From: Chitinophaga fulva
GTDB taxonomy: Bacteria > Bacteroidota > Bacteroidia > Chitinophagales > Chitinophagaceae
DNA length: 64,000 nt
Direction of reading: 5' to 3'
NCBI RefSeq assembly: GCF_012927205.1
Contig: NZ_JABBGC010000001.1
Coordinates: 3,100,810-3,164,809 of the forward strand
How positions within the stretch are numbered: position 1 is the stretch's first letter; each line of letters begins with the position of its first letter. The position numbers and the translations under genes were made by a program. This document shows, piece by piece, positions 8,446 through 16,531 of this stretch. The notes under the pieces were generated by a model, which saw nothing but the letters and a program-made list of their open reading frames with translations, made no database searches and was not told the DNA's origin.

Positions 8446-9357
8446 ATGCCGGAAAAAAACAATAGCATATCTGACCCTGCAGCCTTTACAGCGGCCTTTA
8501 TGCCGGGAATGGACAGGCAGGCAGTATTTAAAGCAGGGCGGGAAAAATTTTTTATCCTGAAGGTGGAAGACATGTACCGGCATCTCAAAGGAAGCGTCCC
8601 TGCTTCGAAATCCACCATGCATTCCTGCCTGTTTCTCACAGAAGGGAGTGCCTTGATGAAAGTGGGCAGTGATTCCTGTGAGATTTATGAAAATGAGTTG
8701 TTATTTGTGGCAGCGGGACAAATGTTTTCTTTCAGCGAAGGAGACGCGAACAATGGCTACCTGTGCGTTTTTCATGATGATATGCTCATTGGCCGGTTTG
8801 TCAGCAGTATGTTGGGGAAAGATTTTGAATGCCTGCGTGCCTGGGGAAATCCTGTGGTGCGCCCCGACAGTCAGACGGCCGGTTTTATCCTGCAATTGCT
8901 GCTGCGGTTGTATCATGAGTACCGGCAGCAGGGCATTCAACGGCCGGATATCATTCAGTCCTACCTGATTGCGCTGCTGACCGAAGTGAATGCAGTGTAC
9001 CGGCCTTTGCAACGGCCGGAACGATCAGCAGCGCTTCAGCTGATGAACCGTTTCCACGACCTTCTTTTTACCGGTGTGCCACGATGGCGGCAGGTGGCCG
9101 ATCTGGCAGCACAATTACATATTTCTCCCAATCATCTGAATAAAATTGTCAAACAGGTGACCGGCAAATCGCCTATCCGCTGGATCGATGAAGCGACGGT
9201 GCTGGAAGCCAAAATATTGTTGTCCCAACAGGAGATGCCTGTCGGCGAAATAGCACTGACAGTGGGTATTGAAGATGCTTCTTATTTCACCCGGCTCTTT
9301 AAAAAATACGAAGGCGTTACCCCAACTGCTTTCCGGGGCAGGATTGAAAAGTCCTGA
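8446..9357 (+). CDS. AraC family transcriptional regulator
   Basis: A 303-residue protein with an N-terminal cupin-like sensor (GSDSCEIYENELLFVAAGQMFSF region) and a C-terminal double helix-turn-helix. The first HTH is VADLAAQLHISPNHLNKIVK and the second is PVGEIALTVGIEDASYFTRLFKKYEG. It is followed after 53 nt by two small membrane-protein genes on the same strand, which are its likely targets or co-transcribed partners. Confidence 0.92.
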   Translation: MPEKNNSISDPAAFTAAFMPGMDRQAVFKAGREKFFILKVEDMYRHLKGSVPASKSTMHSCLFLTEGSALMKVGSDSCEIYENELLFVAAGQMFSFSEGDANNGYLCVFHDDMLIGRFVSSMLGKDFECLRAWGNPVVRPDSQTAGFILQLLLRLYHEYRQQGIQRPDIIQSYLIALLTEVNAVYRPLQRPERSAALQLMNRFHDLLFTGVPRWRQVADLAAQLHISPNHLNKIVKQVTGKSPIRWIDEATVLEAKILLSQQEMPVGEIALTVGIEDASYFTRLFKKYEGVTPTAFRGRIEKS

Positions 9358-9410
9358 AACAAGATTTTTCTGTCCTAGCCGGGCGCTGCATTCTGATTCA
9401 ATTTTGCAGG

Positions 9411-9872
9411 ATGTATGCTTCGTTTTTGTTTTTGCATAGTGCAGCACGTTGGTTGTTGCTGCTCTCCCTGTTGTATGCCATTGGAAGGGGAATGGCCGGG
9501 TGGACCGGCCGCAGGCCTTTCACCCGCCATGATAACCTGGTACGGCATCTCACCGCCACTTTCTCGCATGTTCAGTTGCTGATCGGTTATGTGCTGTATT
9601 TCCAAAGTCCGTTGATCGCTTATTTTCGGGCACATATCAAAGAAACGGGACTGCCTTTTGAATTCCGTTTCTTCGGATGGATACATGTACTGCTGATGAC
9701 GGTAGCCGTGATACTGATCACTATCGGCAGTGCGGCTGCCAAACGGCAGGAGACAGACCTGCGGCGGTTCCGTACCATGACCATCTGGTTTGTGCTGGCA
9801 TTGTTACTGATCATCATGGCCATACCCTGGCCTTTTTCACCACTGGCCCACCGGCCATATATCCGTATTTAG
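9411..9872 (+). CDS. Small integral membrane protein, 153 aa
   Basis: The protein has four predicted membrane segments (starting FLFLHSAARWLLLLSLLYAIG, then around residues 45-65, 88-108 and 122-140). Histidines near helix ends (H10, H51) recall cytochrome-b-like four-helix proteins, but this is weak. Orthologue-like proteins of unknown function are frequent in Chitinophagaceae. It ends 2 nt before the ATG of the DUF3817 gene, so the two are surely co-transcribed. Confidence 0.8.
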   Translation: MYASFLFLHSAARWLLLLSLLYAIGRGMAGWTGRRPFTRHDNLVRHLTATFSHVQLLIGYVLYFQSPLIAYFRAHIKETGLPFEFRFFGWIHVLLMTVAVILITIGSAAAKRQETDLRRFRTMTIWFVLALLLIIMAIPWPFSPLAHRPYIRI

Positions 9873-9874
9873 TT

Positions 9875-10180
9875 ATGAACAGATTTTTCACCACACAATT
9901 AGGCCGGCTACGGCTGCTAGGCCTGCTGGAAGGGATTTCATTGTTATTGCTCATCGGCATAGCCGTGCCTTTAAAATATTTCGGGAACGATCCGTCGCTG
10001 GTAAAAGCGATCGGGCCTGTACACGGACTGCTTTTCGTGTTTTTTGTTTTTAATACGATTACGGTGGGGATTGCCTATAAGTGGGCTTTCCGTACCACAA
10101 CGTGGAAAGTACTGGTGGCCTGCATCATCCCGTTCGGGACTTTTTATGTGGACCGGCATATCCTGTCCAAAATGGGGTAA
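9875..10180 (+). CDS. DUF3817 domain membrane protein
   Basis: A 101-residue membrane protein matching the DUF3817 pattern: RLLGLLEGISLLLLIGIAVPLKYF, GPVHGLLFVFFVFN, and a third helix ending PFGTFYVDRHILSK. The start at 9875 follows the stop of the previous gene by 2 nt, and an upstream in-frame extension would run through that gene. Family members (for example the YdzA-like proteins) have no assigned biochemical role. A long hairpin follows. Confidence 0.88.
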   Translation: MNRFFTTQLGRLRLLGLLEGISLLLLIGIAVPLKYFGNDPSLVKAIGPVHGLLFVFFVFNTITVGIAYKWAFRTTTWKVLVACIIPFGTFYVDRHILSKMG

Positions 10181-10183
10181 CGG

Positions 10184-10222
10184 CCGTAAAAACAACAGCC
10201 TGTTGTTTTTACGGCAGGCTGT
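10184..10222. terminator. Bidirectional hairpin between convergent genes, with an alternative fold
   Basis: The arm 10184-10198 pairs perfectly with 10200-10214 (15 bp). A second hairpin, 10195-10202 with 10215-10222, shares bases with the first, so the two are mutually exclusive. The site separates the DUF3817 gene (plus) from the XRE gene (minus) and probably terminates both. Confidence 0.7.
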
Positions 10223-10434
10223 TATGCTTCTTCGTCGCGGTACTCCAAAATGTCCGCCGGTTGGCAGTCCAGCGCTTTGCAGATAGCATCCAGTGTGCTG
10301 AAACGCACGGCCTTCGCTTTGCCCGTTTTCAGGATGGAGAGATTGGCCAACGTGAGACCGACCTTTTCCGAAAGTTCGTTTAAAGACATTTTTCGTTTGG
10401 CCATCATTACATCCAGGTTTACAATAATTGCCAT
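10222..10434 (-). CDS. XRE family (YozG-like) HTH regulator
   Basis: A 70-residue protein that is essentially one Cro/C1-type helix-turn-helix: MSLNELSEKVGLTLANLSILKTGKAKAVRFSTLDAICKALDC, split here between helix pairs, followed by QPADILEY. Such YozG-like repressors usually sit next to a DUF2975 membrane protein gene, as here (3-nt gap to the gene upstream in the operon). It probably regulates its own operon. Confidence 0.92.
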   Translation of the reverse strand: MAIIVNLDVMMAKRKMSLNELSEKVGLTLANLSILKTGKAKAVRFSTLDAICKALDCQPADILEYRDEEA

Positions 10435-10437
10435 GGC

Positions 10438-10983
10438 TTATACGGTTAATTCGTTTTCGGTTTGCAATTCAATTCCTCTCTTAAAAATCTGCGCAATCAC
10501 AAAAAGGGTCACGCTCATAAACAGCCATACATCGGCACCGCCTAAACTTAAATACTGTACATCCGGTATCGTGACGCCTTGTTGCACCAGCCACGTGGTG
10601 TACTCTACGCCACACCAGGAGAACAGCCCGATCATAAATGGTACATAAGATAATTTTGAAATGAAGCGTCCCACTTCTCTGTTAAAAGGTTGTGAGAGGT
10701 TGAGTTTCCTGGTGGACAATATTGCGATGATGAGATAAAATAAATAAGCTTTCAATATAGCGACAATGCTTATGGTCAATACTAAGGTGAAGAAGTGCTC
10801 CGGACTATACTTTAAAAGTGCCGAGAGGTCTACTTCATGCCATAGGTATTTGACTATCGACGGATTGACGATGGCAAAAACCGCATTGGTAAGGTAACCG
10901 CCGGCTTCCACGCATATGCCCACGAATATTATCCATGAAAGGATATACAGTACTTTCAGTACCAGGTTGGTGTTAACTTTCAT
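10438..10983 (-). CDS. DUF2975 domain membrane protein
   Basis: A 181-residue protein with four membrane segments (near residues 8-30, 65-90, 112-132 and 148-170) and the DUF2975 feature of a loop with LNLSQPFNREVGRFISKLSY between helices 2 and 3. It is co-transcribed with the XRE regulator 3 nt downstream. The role of this pair is unknown; the regulator may be held at or released from the membrane by this protein. The AT-rich gap of about 100 nt upstream is shared with the divergent deacetylase gene. Confidence 0.88.
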   Translation of the reverse strand: MKVNTNLVLKVLYILSWIIFVGICVEAGGYLTNAVFAIVNPSIVKYLWHEVDLSALLKYSPEHFFTLVLTISIVAILKAYLFYLIIAILSTRKLNLSQPFNREVGRFISKLSYVPFMIGLFSWCGVEYTTWLVQQGVTIPDVQYLSLGGADVWLFMSVTLFVIAQIFKRGIELQTENELTV

Positions 10984-11087
10984 CGTGATGGAGTTTAAAG
11001 GATCATGATACGAATATAGATATATTTATTGAATTTCGATAAATATTTATTGAAATTTGACTAAAATATTTTTTTATCTTCCTTCCC

Positions 11088-11999
11088 ATGAAACGTTTTT
11101 TATCCGCCATACTGCTATTGCCATTGGTTTCCTTTGCCCAACGCCAGGTTGCCATCACCCTGGATGACGCACCCATCATGGCTTTGCCGGGTTACTACAC
11201 CGCTGCCCAGCGTAAAGCCACCAATGAAAAACTGCTGCAGCAAATTACCTTGTTACGCACGCCGGTGAGCATTTTCATCAACGGCGCTCATTGTATCATA
11301 CCCGATAATCAGCAGCTGTTAAAGAAATGGGCCGACAATCAGATGATAACGTTGGGCAGTCACACGCTGAATCATCCGAACTGCGCTGACTTGCCAATTG
11401 ACAGTTTCAAGATGGAAGTGACGATCAACGATTACATTATCAAAGCTGTGGCGAAAGATAAGCCGGTGCCGTATTTCCGTTTCCCGTACAACGCCATGGG
11501 AAAGGATAGTGTGGCACAGGCAGTAAGGATTGGTTACCTGAAAGAGAAAGGTTATACGGCCGTTCCGTTCACTGTGGAGAGCAGTGATTACATGTTTGAA
11601 CAAACCTACCAGGAAGCATTAAAGAAAAAAGATAACACCAAAGCGAAAGCGATCGGAGAAGCGTATATCCGCTACACGTTATTTTCATTTGATTATTTTG
11701 AGAAACTTGCCCGCGAAGTATTTGGACGCGACATTCCACAGGTATACCTCTGTCATGTGAACCAGTTGAATGCTGACTATTACACCACGCTGGTGAAAGC
11801 CTTGCAACAGCGCGGTTACCAGTGTGTATCCCTGCAGCAGGCGATGCAGGATAAAGCCTACGATACGCCGCTTTATGATCACCGCCAATACGGCTTTTCC
11901 TGGCTGTTCCGCTGGATACCGGATGCGGCTATACGGAAATCACATCTGCGAAACAGCCCGGAGCCGGATAAGGAACTGGCAGTGTTTAAGTCATTATAA
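11088..11999 (+). CDS. Secreted polysaccharide deacetylase family protein
   Basis: A signal peptide (MKRFLSAILLLPLVSFAQ) precedes a NodB-like carbohydrate esterase 4 domain. Motif 1 is VAITLDDAP (catalytic Asp pair) and motif 2 is LGSHTLNHPN (metal-binding His residues), with FRFPYN as motif 3. Such enzymes remove N- or O-acetyl groups from cell-wall or chitin-like polymers in the periplasm. The late HVNQLNADYYTTLVKALQQRGY segment is the family's motif 4/5 region. The gene stands alone; its stop overlaps that of the convergent DinB gene. Confidence 0.9.
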   Translation: MKRFLSAILLLPLVSFAQRQVAITLDDAPIMALPGYYTAAQRKATNEKLLQQITLLRTPVSIFINGAHCIIPDNQQLLKKWADNQMITLGSHTLNHPNCADLPIDSFKMEVTINDYIIKAVAKDKPVPYFRFPYNAMGKDSVAQAVRIGYLKEKGYTAVPFTVESSDYMFEQTYQEALKKKDNTKAKAIGEAYIRYTLFSFDYFEKLAREVFGRDIPQVYLCHVNQLNADYYTTLVKALQQRGYQCVSLQQAMQDKAYDTPLYDHRQYGFSWLFRWIPDAAIRKSHLRNSPEPDKELAVFKSL

Positions 12000-12488
12000 T
12001 TTTGCTTTGATATTTTTCAGTTGATGGATATGCCGTTGCGTATGGGTGTTGATGAACTGGATCCATTCATAGCGGGTGAAGGGACCGAAGCCATATACGA
12101 CAAAATCGAGGCAGGTATCTTCCAGTTGAACGGTTTGGGCCGCGTTGATCAGGTTGTCCCACCGCTCGCGCAGGTCTTGTAGCAGTGCCGCTTTCTCATG
12201 GCTCTCCTGCGTGGGCAGTATCATTTCCGGCGACGGGTATTTGGCGTTGAAGTTGAGGAACAGATCACGAATGGCCTGTAATTGTTCATCCGGCTGACGG
12301 TCTGACGGAGCTGTATTGCCATATACGATCCCGCAATCGGCGGCTTTATAAACATGCTCTGCCACCTGTCCGGGAGTCCAGCTGCCTTCAAACGGACTAA
12401 CATTGATTTGCGCTTCGGAAAAGGATGACACTGTTTCCAGCAGTTCGTTGCCGGTGGCTTCTACTTCGTTGATAAGTTCTTGTCTCAT
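11994..12488 (-). CDS. DinB family protein
   Basis: From the ATG at 12488 (MRQELINEVEAT) the protein is 164 residues; longer starts lack support. It shows the DinB/YfiT four-helix pattern: SWTPGQVAEHVYKAAD carries the first metal His, and THTQRHIHQLKNIK at the C-terminus carries the remaining His residues. Family members bind a divalent metal and often act as thiol-dependent transferases or have unknown roles. The last codons overlap the convergent deacetylase gene. Confidence 0.88.
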   Translation of the reverse strand: MRQELINEVEATGNELLETVSSFSEAQINVSPFEGSWTPGQVAEHVYKAADCGIVYGNTAPSDRQPDEQLQAIRDLFLNFNAKYPSPEMILPTQESHEKAALLQDLRERWDNLINAAQTVQLEDTCLDFVVYGFGPFTRYEWIQFINTHTQRHIHQLKNIKAKL

Positions 12489-12631
12489 AACATATGGGTT
12501 TTGATGCAAACTTACTATCAATAGACCACCCCTAAGGGGTGTAACTATGACTTTTCATAGGGCGCATTGCGACAATGCATTTTAATAGCTATCTTGTGTG
12601 TGAAAACAAATTCCACGTAAAATAACTCACC

Positions 12632-12931
12632 ATGGACTTACAAACATTTATGACTGCCATGAATGCTGCCCGCCCCCTTGATGGGCTGACAGTGTATTTG
12701 CAGGCATTGTGGTATGCCGGCAAAGGTGACTGGGATCATGCACATGAGCTGGTCCAGGACCTGCCCGACCGCGATGCAGCCCATATTCACGCATACCTGC
12801 ATCGTGTGGAAGGCGATCAGTGGAACGCAGACTACTGGTACCGCAAGGCCGGAGAAAAAAGTCCCGCCGTTGGACTGGAAACTGAATGGCAGCAGCTCGT
12901 TAATAGTATGCTGACTGCCGGTAAAAAATGA
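12632..12931 (+). CDS. Small conserved helical (TPR-like) protein, 99 aa
   Basis: Soluble, strongly helical protein with the repeat-like segments LTVYLQALWYAGKGDWDHAHELVQ and HAYLHRVEGDQWNADYWYRKAG. These look like one and a half tetratricopeptide hairpins and match a small conserved hypothetical family found in several phyla. It lies 28 nt upstream of the DUF1080 gene and is probably co-transcribed with it. No enzymatic motif is visible. Confidence 0.8.
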   Translation: MDLQTFMTAMNAARPLDGLTVYLQALWYAGKGDWDHAHELVQDLPDRDAAHIHAYLHRVEGDQWNADYWYRKAGEKSPAVGLETEWQQLVNSMLTAGKK

Positions 12932-12959
12932 TCATCAACCTAACTCAACAAAATATTTT

Positions 12960-13736
12960 ATGAAAGGAAAAATTATACTGACCGCCCTCTTAGCCGGCGG
13001 ATGTTATATGGCCCAGGCTCAAGACCAGAAAGCGAAACCAGAAGATACGGAAGTATATAATCCGGTTCCGCCGGAAGTGAAGCCCGGAAAAAAATGTGGC
13101 GACGCTCCTTCTGATGCGATCATCCTGTTTGATGGCTCTAATCTCGACCAGTGGGTAATGGCAGATGACAGAAATACTCCTGCCAAATGGAATGTGTCCA
13201 AAGGCATCCTGACCGTTAACAAACAGGTAGGTAATATCGAAACTAAAAAATCATTTAACAACTATCAGTTGCATATCGAATGGCGCGTACCGGCCAATAT
13301 TACTGGCACCGGTCAGGGCAGAGGCAACAGTGGCGTGTTCCTGGCTTCCATCGGTAAAGGCGATGCAGGTTACGAGTTGCAGGTACTGGATTCCTACAAC
13401 AACAAGACCTATACAAACGGCATGGCAGGGAGCATCTACAAACAATTTGTTCCGCTGGCCAATCCTACCAACAAACCGGGTGAATGGCAGGCATATGATG
13501 TGATCTGGACCGCGCCTGTATTTGGCAACGATGGTAAACTGGTAAGTCCGGCCCGGGTGACCGTACTGTTCAACGGGGTATTGGTACAGAACAATGTGGA
13601 GCTGAAAGGGCCTACTCAGTATATTGGCGCCGCCTCCTATCGTCAGGCACATGGTCCGAGCCCTATTAAGCTGCAGGCCCACGGTGATAAGAGCGAGCCG
13701 CTGAGTTTCCGCAATATCTGGATCCGCGAGTTGTAA
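12960..13736 (+). CDS. Secreted DUF1080 (3-keto-disaccharide hydrolase-like) protein
   Basis: A signal peptide (MKGKIILTALLAGGCYMAQAQ) is followed by a single DUF1080 concanavalin-like domain: IILFDGSNLDQWVMAD, then LHIEWRVP, GRGNSGVFLASIGKG-YELQVLDSY and a C-terminal LSFRNIWIREL. The family includes hydrolases of 3-keto-glucosides, and is abundant in Bacteroidota that degrade plant glycosides. The last base of the coding region lies 10 nt before a terminator hairpin. Confidence 0.9.
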   Translation: MKGKIILTALLAGGCYMAQAQDQKAKPEDTEVYNPVPPEVKPGKKCGDAPSDAIILFDGSNLDQWVMADDRNTPAKWNVSKGILTVNKQVGNIETKKSFNNYQLHIEWRVPANITGTGQGRGNSGVFLASIGKGDAGYELQVLDSYNNKTYTNGMAGSIYKQFVPLANPTNKPGEWQAYDVIWTAPVFGNDGKLVSPARVTVLFNGVLVQNNVELKGPTQYIGAASYRQAHGPSPIKLQAHGDKSEPLSFRNIWIREL

Positions 13737-13745
13737 TTCTTTTTC

Positions 13746-13778
13746 TTGCTGCTCATCTGAGTAACAGATGGGCAGCAA
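13746..13778. terminator. Hairpin terminator after the DUF1080 gene
   Basis: A 14-bp stem with one G-T wobble (13746-13759 with 13765-13778) follows the stop codon by 9 nt. On the minus strand the stop codon of a possible 48-aa ORF lies inside the stem. Confidence 0.75.
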
Positions 13779-13899
13779 AAATCATCTCCCGCAAGAGTAG
13801 CTGCACATCCTCGAATAACCAGTCAAACAACGGGTCTTCCTGCTCTCTTCTATAAGCAGCCACTACTTTCCCCACTATTTTTGTTATCCGGTAATTCAT
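13753..13899 (-). CDS. Possible small protein, 48 aa
   Basis: An ATG at 13899 opens a 48-codon frame starting MNYRITKIVGKVVAAYRR and continuing with an acidic/hydrophobic helix (DPLFDWLFEDVQLLL). The composition is protein-like and amphipathic, and the frame ends in the terminator hairpin shared with the DUF1080 gene. No family is recognised and a chance frame cannot be excluded. The rest of the 334-nt gap (13737-14070) holds nothing else that I can see. Confidence 0.3.
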   Translation of the reverse strand: MNYRITKIVGKVVAAYRREQEDPLFDWLFEDVQLLLREMIFAAHLLLR

Positions 13900-14070
13900 G
13901 ATGGAAGGGGTTCAAACTGTGTGAATACATTACCCCTTCGGAGTAATACCTTGGTCATAGATGTGATATTTGTTGAATACAAACTTACTGTCGTATTTTT
14001 ATATCCATGGGCCTCTATTACGACAAAAAAGGAGGTTGTTTACGACATTGGTTTTTTTTATATTTGGTAC

Positions 14071-15054
14071 ATGAAACACATATCCATCCTCGTCCCCAAA
14101 GGTGATGTAGCCCTATCTTGCATCGAAGGCTCATTTACAGTGTTTAACAAGGTCAATGACTTTCTGGCCGCATCGGGCAGATCCCCTTTATTCAAAGTGC
14201 AGCTGGTGGGCCTTGCACGGGATCCAGAAACCTACCACCGTCTTTTTGCTGTAACACCTGATCTCACACTGGATGAAGTCAGTCAGACAGACCTGATTGT
14301 TATTCCGGCAGTGAATGGCGATATGCACCAGGTGATCAGCCAGAACCAGGACTTTTTTCCCTGGATTGTAAAGCAGCACCATAAGGGGGCCGAAGTGGCC
14401 AGCCTTTGTGTGGGCGCATTCCTGCTGGCATCCACCGGGCTGCTGGACGGAAAAAAATGTTCCACCCACTGGTTTGCAGCCAATCACTTCCGGAAAATGT
14501 TCCCGGATGTACAACTCGTCTCTGAAAAAATCATCACAGACGAAGGTGGTATCTACTCCAGCGGCGGGGCAGCTTCTTTCTACAACCTGATCATCTACCT
14601 GGTAGAGAAATACGCCGGCAGAGAACTGGCTATCCTCTGTTCCAAGATGTTCGAAATTGAATTTGAACGCAGCAATCAATCACCCTTTATCATCTTTGAA
14701 GGCCAGAAAGGCCATGATGATGAACCTATCCGTAAAGCCCAGGAATATATCGAAAACAATTTCTCGGAAAGAATCACGGTGGACCAGCTGGCGACCATGT
14801 TCTCCCTCAGCCGCAGAAACCTGGAAAGACGTTTTAAAAAGGCGACTTCCAATACAGCTGTTGAATACATGCAGCGCGTAAAAATCGAAGCTGCCAAAAA
14901 CAGCCTGGAAAGAGGTTCCGAAAATGTGAGCGAAGTAATGTATAAAGTAGGATACACCGACACCAAAGCATTCCGTACGACCTTCAAAAAAATCACGGGC
15001 CTCTCTCCGCAAGAGTACCGTAACAAATACAACAGGCAAGCCATCGCCAGCTAA
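14071..15054 (+). CDS. GlxA family regulator (DJ-1/PfpI domain plus AraC HTH)
   Basis: The start at 14071 gives MKHISILVPKGDVAL, the normal beginning of the DJ-1/PfpI-like domain; the frame is open 150 nt further upstream but that part has no family match. The sensor domain has the nucleophile-elbow-like segment VASLCVGAFLLASTGLLDGKK and the STHWFAA motif typical of GlxA regulators. The C-terminus is an AraC double HTH (ITVDQLATMFSLSRRNLERRFK and VSEVMYKVGYTDTKAFRTTFKK). It stands alone, and its target is not evident. Confidence 0.92.
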   Translation: MKHISILVPKGDVALSCIEGSFTVFNKVNDFLAASGRSPLFKVQLVGLARDPETYHRLFAVTPDLTLDEVSQTDLIVIPAVNGDMHQVISQNQDFFPWIVKQHHKGAEVASLCVGAFLLASTGLLDGKKCSTHWFAANHFRKMFPDVQLVSEKIITDEGGIYSSGGAASFYNLIIYLVEKYAGRELAILCSKMFEIEFERSNQSPFIIFEGQKGHDDEPIRKAQEYIENNFSERITVDQLATMFSLSRRNLERRFKKATSNTAVEYMQRVKIEAAKNSLERGSENVSEVMYKVGYTDTKAFRTTFKKITGLSPQEYRNKYNRQAIAS

Positions 15055-15114
15055 CTGCCCATCCGGGAGGGGTTTGTACTGTCATGGTGTTGTTATAATG
15101 ATACCGTATATACA

Positions 15115-15140
15115 AAGGGACCGCTTTGTGGCGGTCCCTT
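15115..15140. terminator. Bidirectional terminator hairpin
   Basis: A perfect 10-bp stem (AAGGGACCGC / GCGGTCCCTT) with a 6-nt loop lies between the GlxA-like gene and the convergent 66-aa gene. Confidence 0.8.
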
Positions 15141-15159
15141 GTGAATTTCATTTCATCGG

Positions 15160-15360
15160 TTACAGGTCTTCGTTCAGCGGCTCGTCTCCCGCCAGTTCTT
15201 CATCATCGATAGGTGTCTGTTCCGGTATATCCTCTTCTGCTCTTTTTTGTTGTATTATCCGTTCCTTACTATGAGGGTCTTGCGGATGCAGCGTTTCATC
15301 TGTAACCTTTTTGTGCTCATTGCTACGGTCAGAGCCGGTTGTCTTTTCTTCTGCTGGCAT
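15160..15360 (-). CDS. Small hydrophilic acidic protein, 66 aa
   Basis: The 66-residue product is highly charged with no hydrophobic segment; the C-terminus is rich in Asp/Glu and Pro (PIDDEELAGDEPLNEDL). It is probably intrinsically disordered. Similar short acidic proteins without known function are common in Chitinophagaceae. A terminator hairpin 20 nt past its stop supports it as a real gene. Confidence 0.55.
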   Translation of the reverse strand: MPAEEKTTGSDRSNEHKKVTDETLHPQDPHSKERIIQQKRAEEDIPEQTPIDDEELAGDEPLNEDL

Positions 15361-15396
15361 AAAAAGAGATTTACGGATAAAAATAAAACCGGTACG

Positions 15397-15621
15397 CTAC
15401 CGGCCTACCTTGTCATGATAGGCCTGTTCCCATGCATTGATAGCCTCGTCCGGGGTATTGCCGGTGCCGAGAATGACAGCATCGCATCCTGCGCCCAGTA
15501 CACAGAAATATTCAGGCCCATCGCGATATACATCAGGCATGAAATTCCTGGCGGCAGGAGGGAGTGCCGGATTGCTATAGTCTATCTTTACATGTTCTCC
15601 TTCTAACGAGAAATGGTTCAT
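15397..15621 (-). CDS. Hypothetical protein, 74 aa
   Basis: From the ATG at 15621 (MNHFSLEGEHVKIDYSN) the protein is 74 residues; a longer frame would start 17 codons upstream without support. It shows a small alpha/beta composition with YFCVLGAGCDAVILGTG and a C-terminal helix DEAINAWEQAYHDKV. This layout recalls small HicB-like or KTSC-like domains, but no family can be assigned. It lies 36 nt upstream of the 66-aa gene, on the same strand. Confidence 0.6.
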   Translation of the reverse strand: MNHFSLEGEHVKIDYSNPALPPAARNFMPDVYRDGPEYFCVLGAGCDAVILGTGNTPDEAINAWEQAYHDKVGR

Positions 15622-15672
15622 ACTTGAGCTGTTTTCTCCACCTATCCGGTCTAAAAACCATGCCGTTGCCAC

Positions 15673-16029
15673 CGATCATTTTCTTTGTTTTATACAATAA
15701 AAGCAGGGAAATGTGCAATGCCCGGGACCGCCGGGTACATTACTTTTGCTGTGACAGACGCAACCTTCGGTAGCATATCAGCATGAACTGTAAAAACATA
15801 AGGCATATTATGTATTTGTGGAGGTAAACTACCGCTGCCGTAGTTACTGTCAACCTTTTTGACGGAAGATTATCTTTTTATAACAGTTGTAGGTTAATGA
15901 TAAACCGGGGTATTCCTATCCCGGTTTTTTCATGATTTGGGTAGGTTGTTCCACGATGAAAACCGGCTACAGCCTTGTGTTCTACAAGCGTACTGGTAAA
16001 TGTGCCCGCTTTTTATGTATCTTCCCGCC
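15673..16029 (+). ncRNA. Gene-free gap with a structured segment; candidate small RNA or leader
   Basis: No open frame of note occurs. Three local hairpins lie close together on the plus strand: 15827-15832 with 15840-15845, 15849-15853 with 15859-15863, and 15902-15909 with 15920-15927, the last followed by a run of Ts to 15930. The final hairpin is a good intrinsic terminator with no plus-strand coding gene in front of it. This suggests a short non-coding RNA ending near 15930, or an attenuator ahead of the acetyltransferase gene. Confidence 0.35.
15902..15930 (+). terminator. Orphan intrinsic terminator
   Basis: An 8-bp stem (AAACCGGG / CCCGGTTT) with a 10-nt loop runs straight into a T tract. 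The nearest plus-strand gene upstream ends about 850 nt away behind another terminator, so this site must serve a different transcript. Confidence 0.65.
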
Positions 16030-16503
16030 ATGATGCCCACTGCCGAAAATATGATGATTCAACTGCTGGAACCCCTGGACGATCTTCCTTATGACCTGTT
16101 GCTGCTGGCTGATCCATCTAGGGAGATCATAGACTCCTATATCCGCAATTCCCGTGTGTATGTGGCCCTTATTGGTAATGTACGTGTAGGCGTGTACGTG
16201 CTGATGCCTTTGGAAGATAATAAAGCAGAAGTGAAAAATATCGCTGTTCATGAAACATGGCAGGGGAGGGGATTGGGAAAACAGCTGCTCACCGATGCCG
16301 CGATAAAGGCCCGGGAACTGGGCTTCAGGACACTGGTGATCGGTACAGGTAATTCCAGCGTAGCACAGTTGTATCTCTACCAGCGCAGCGGTTTTGAAAT
16401 CACCGCCATCCGTAAAGACTTCTTTATACAACACTATCCGGAGCCGATCTATGAAAATGGCATACAATGCAAACACATGATCATGCTTGAAATGCCACTC
16501 TGA
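16030..16503 (+). CDS. GNAT family N-acetyltransferase
   Basis: The protein is about 157 residues and carries the acetyl-CoA binding signature VKNIAVHETWQGRGLGKQLL (motif A, with Q/RGxGxG/A) and the motif B segment AQLYLYQRSGFEITAIRKDFF. The sequence resembles small-molecule or ribosomal acetyltransferases of the YvbK type. The start may be either of two adjacent ATGs at 16030 and 16033; an upstream ATG at 16018 and a further in-frame start at 16000 are possible. Its substrate is unknown. Confidence 0.88.
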   Translation: MMPTAENMMIQLLEPLDDLPYDLLLLADPSREIIDSYIRNSRVYVALIGNVRVGVYVLMPLEDNKAEVKNIAVHETWQGRGLGKQLLTDAAIKARELGFRTLVIGTGNSSVAQLYLYQRSGFEITAIRKDFFIQHYPEPIYENGIQCKHMIMLEMPL

Positions 16504-16531
16504 TACCCGATCACAGAAATGGACAGATGTG

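Noticed and set aside
14059..14066. TATATTTG as the promoter of the GlxA-like gene
   Set aside because: It ends 4 nt before the start codon, so transcription would begin inside the coding sequence.
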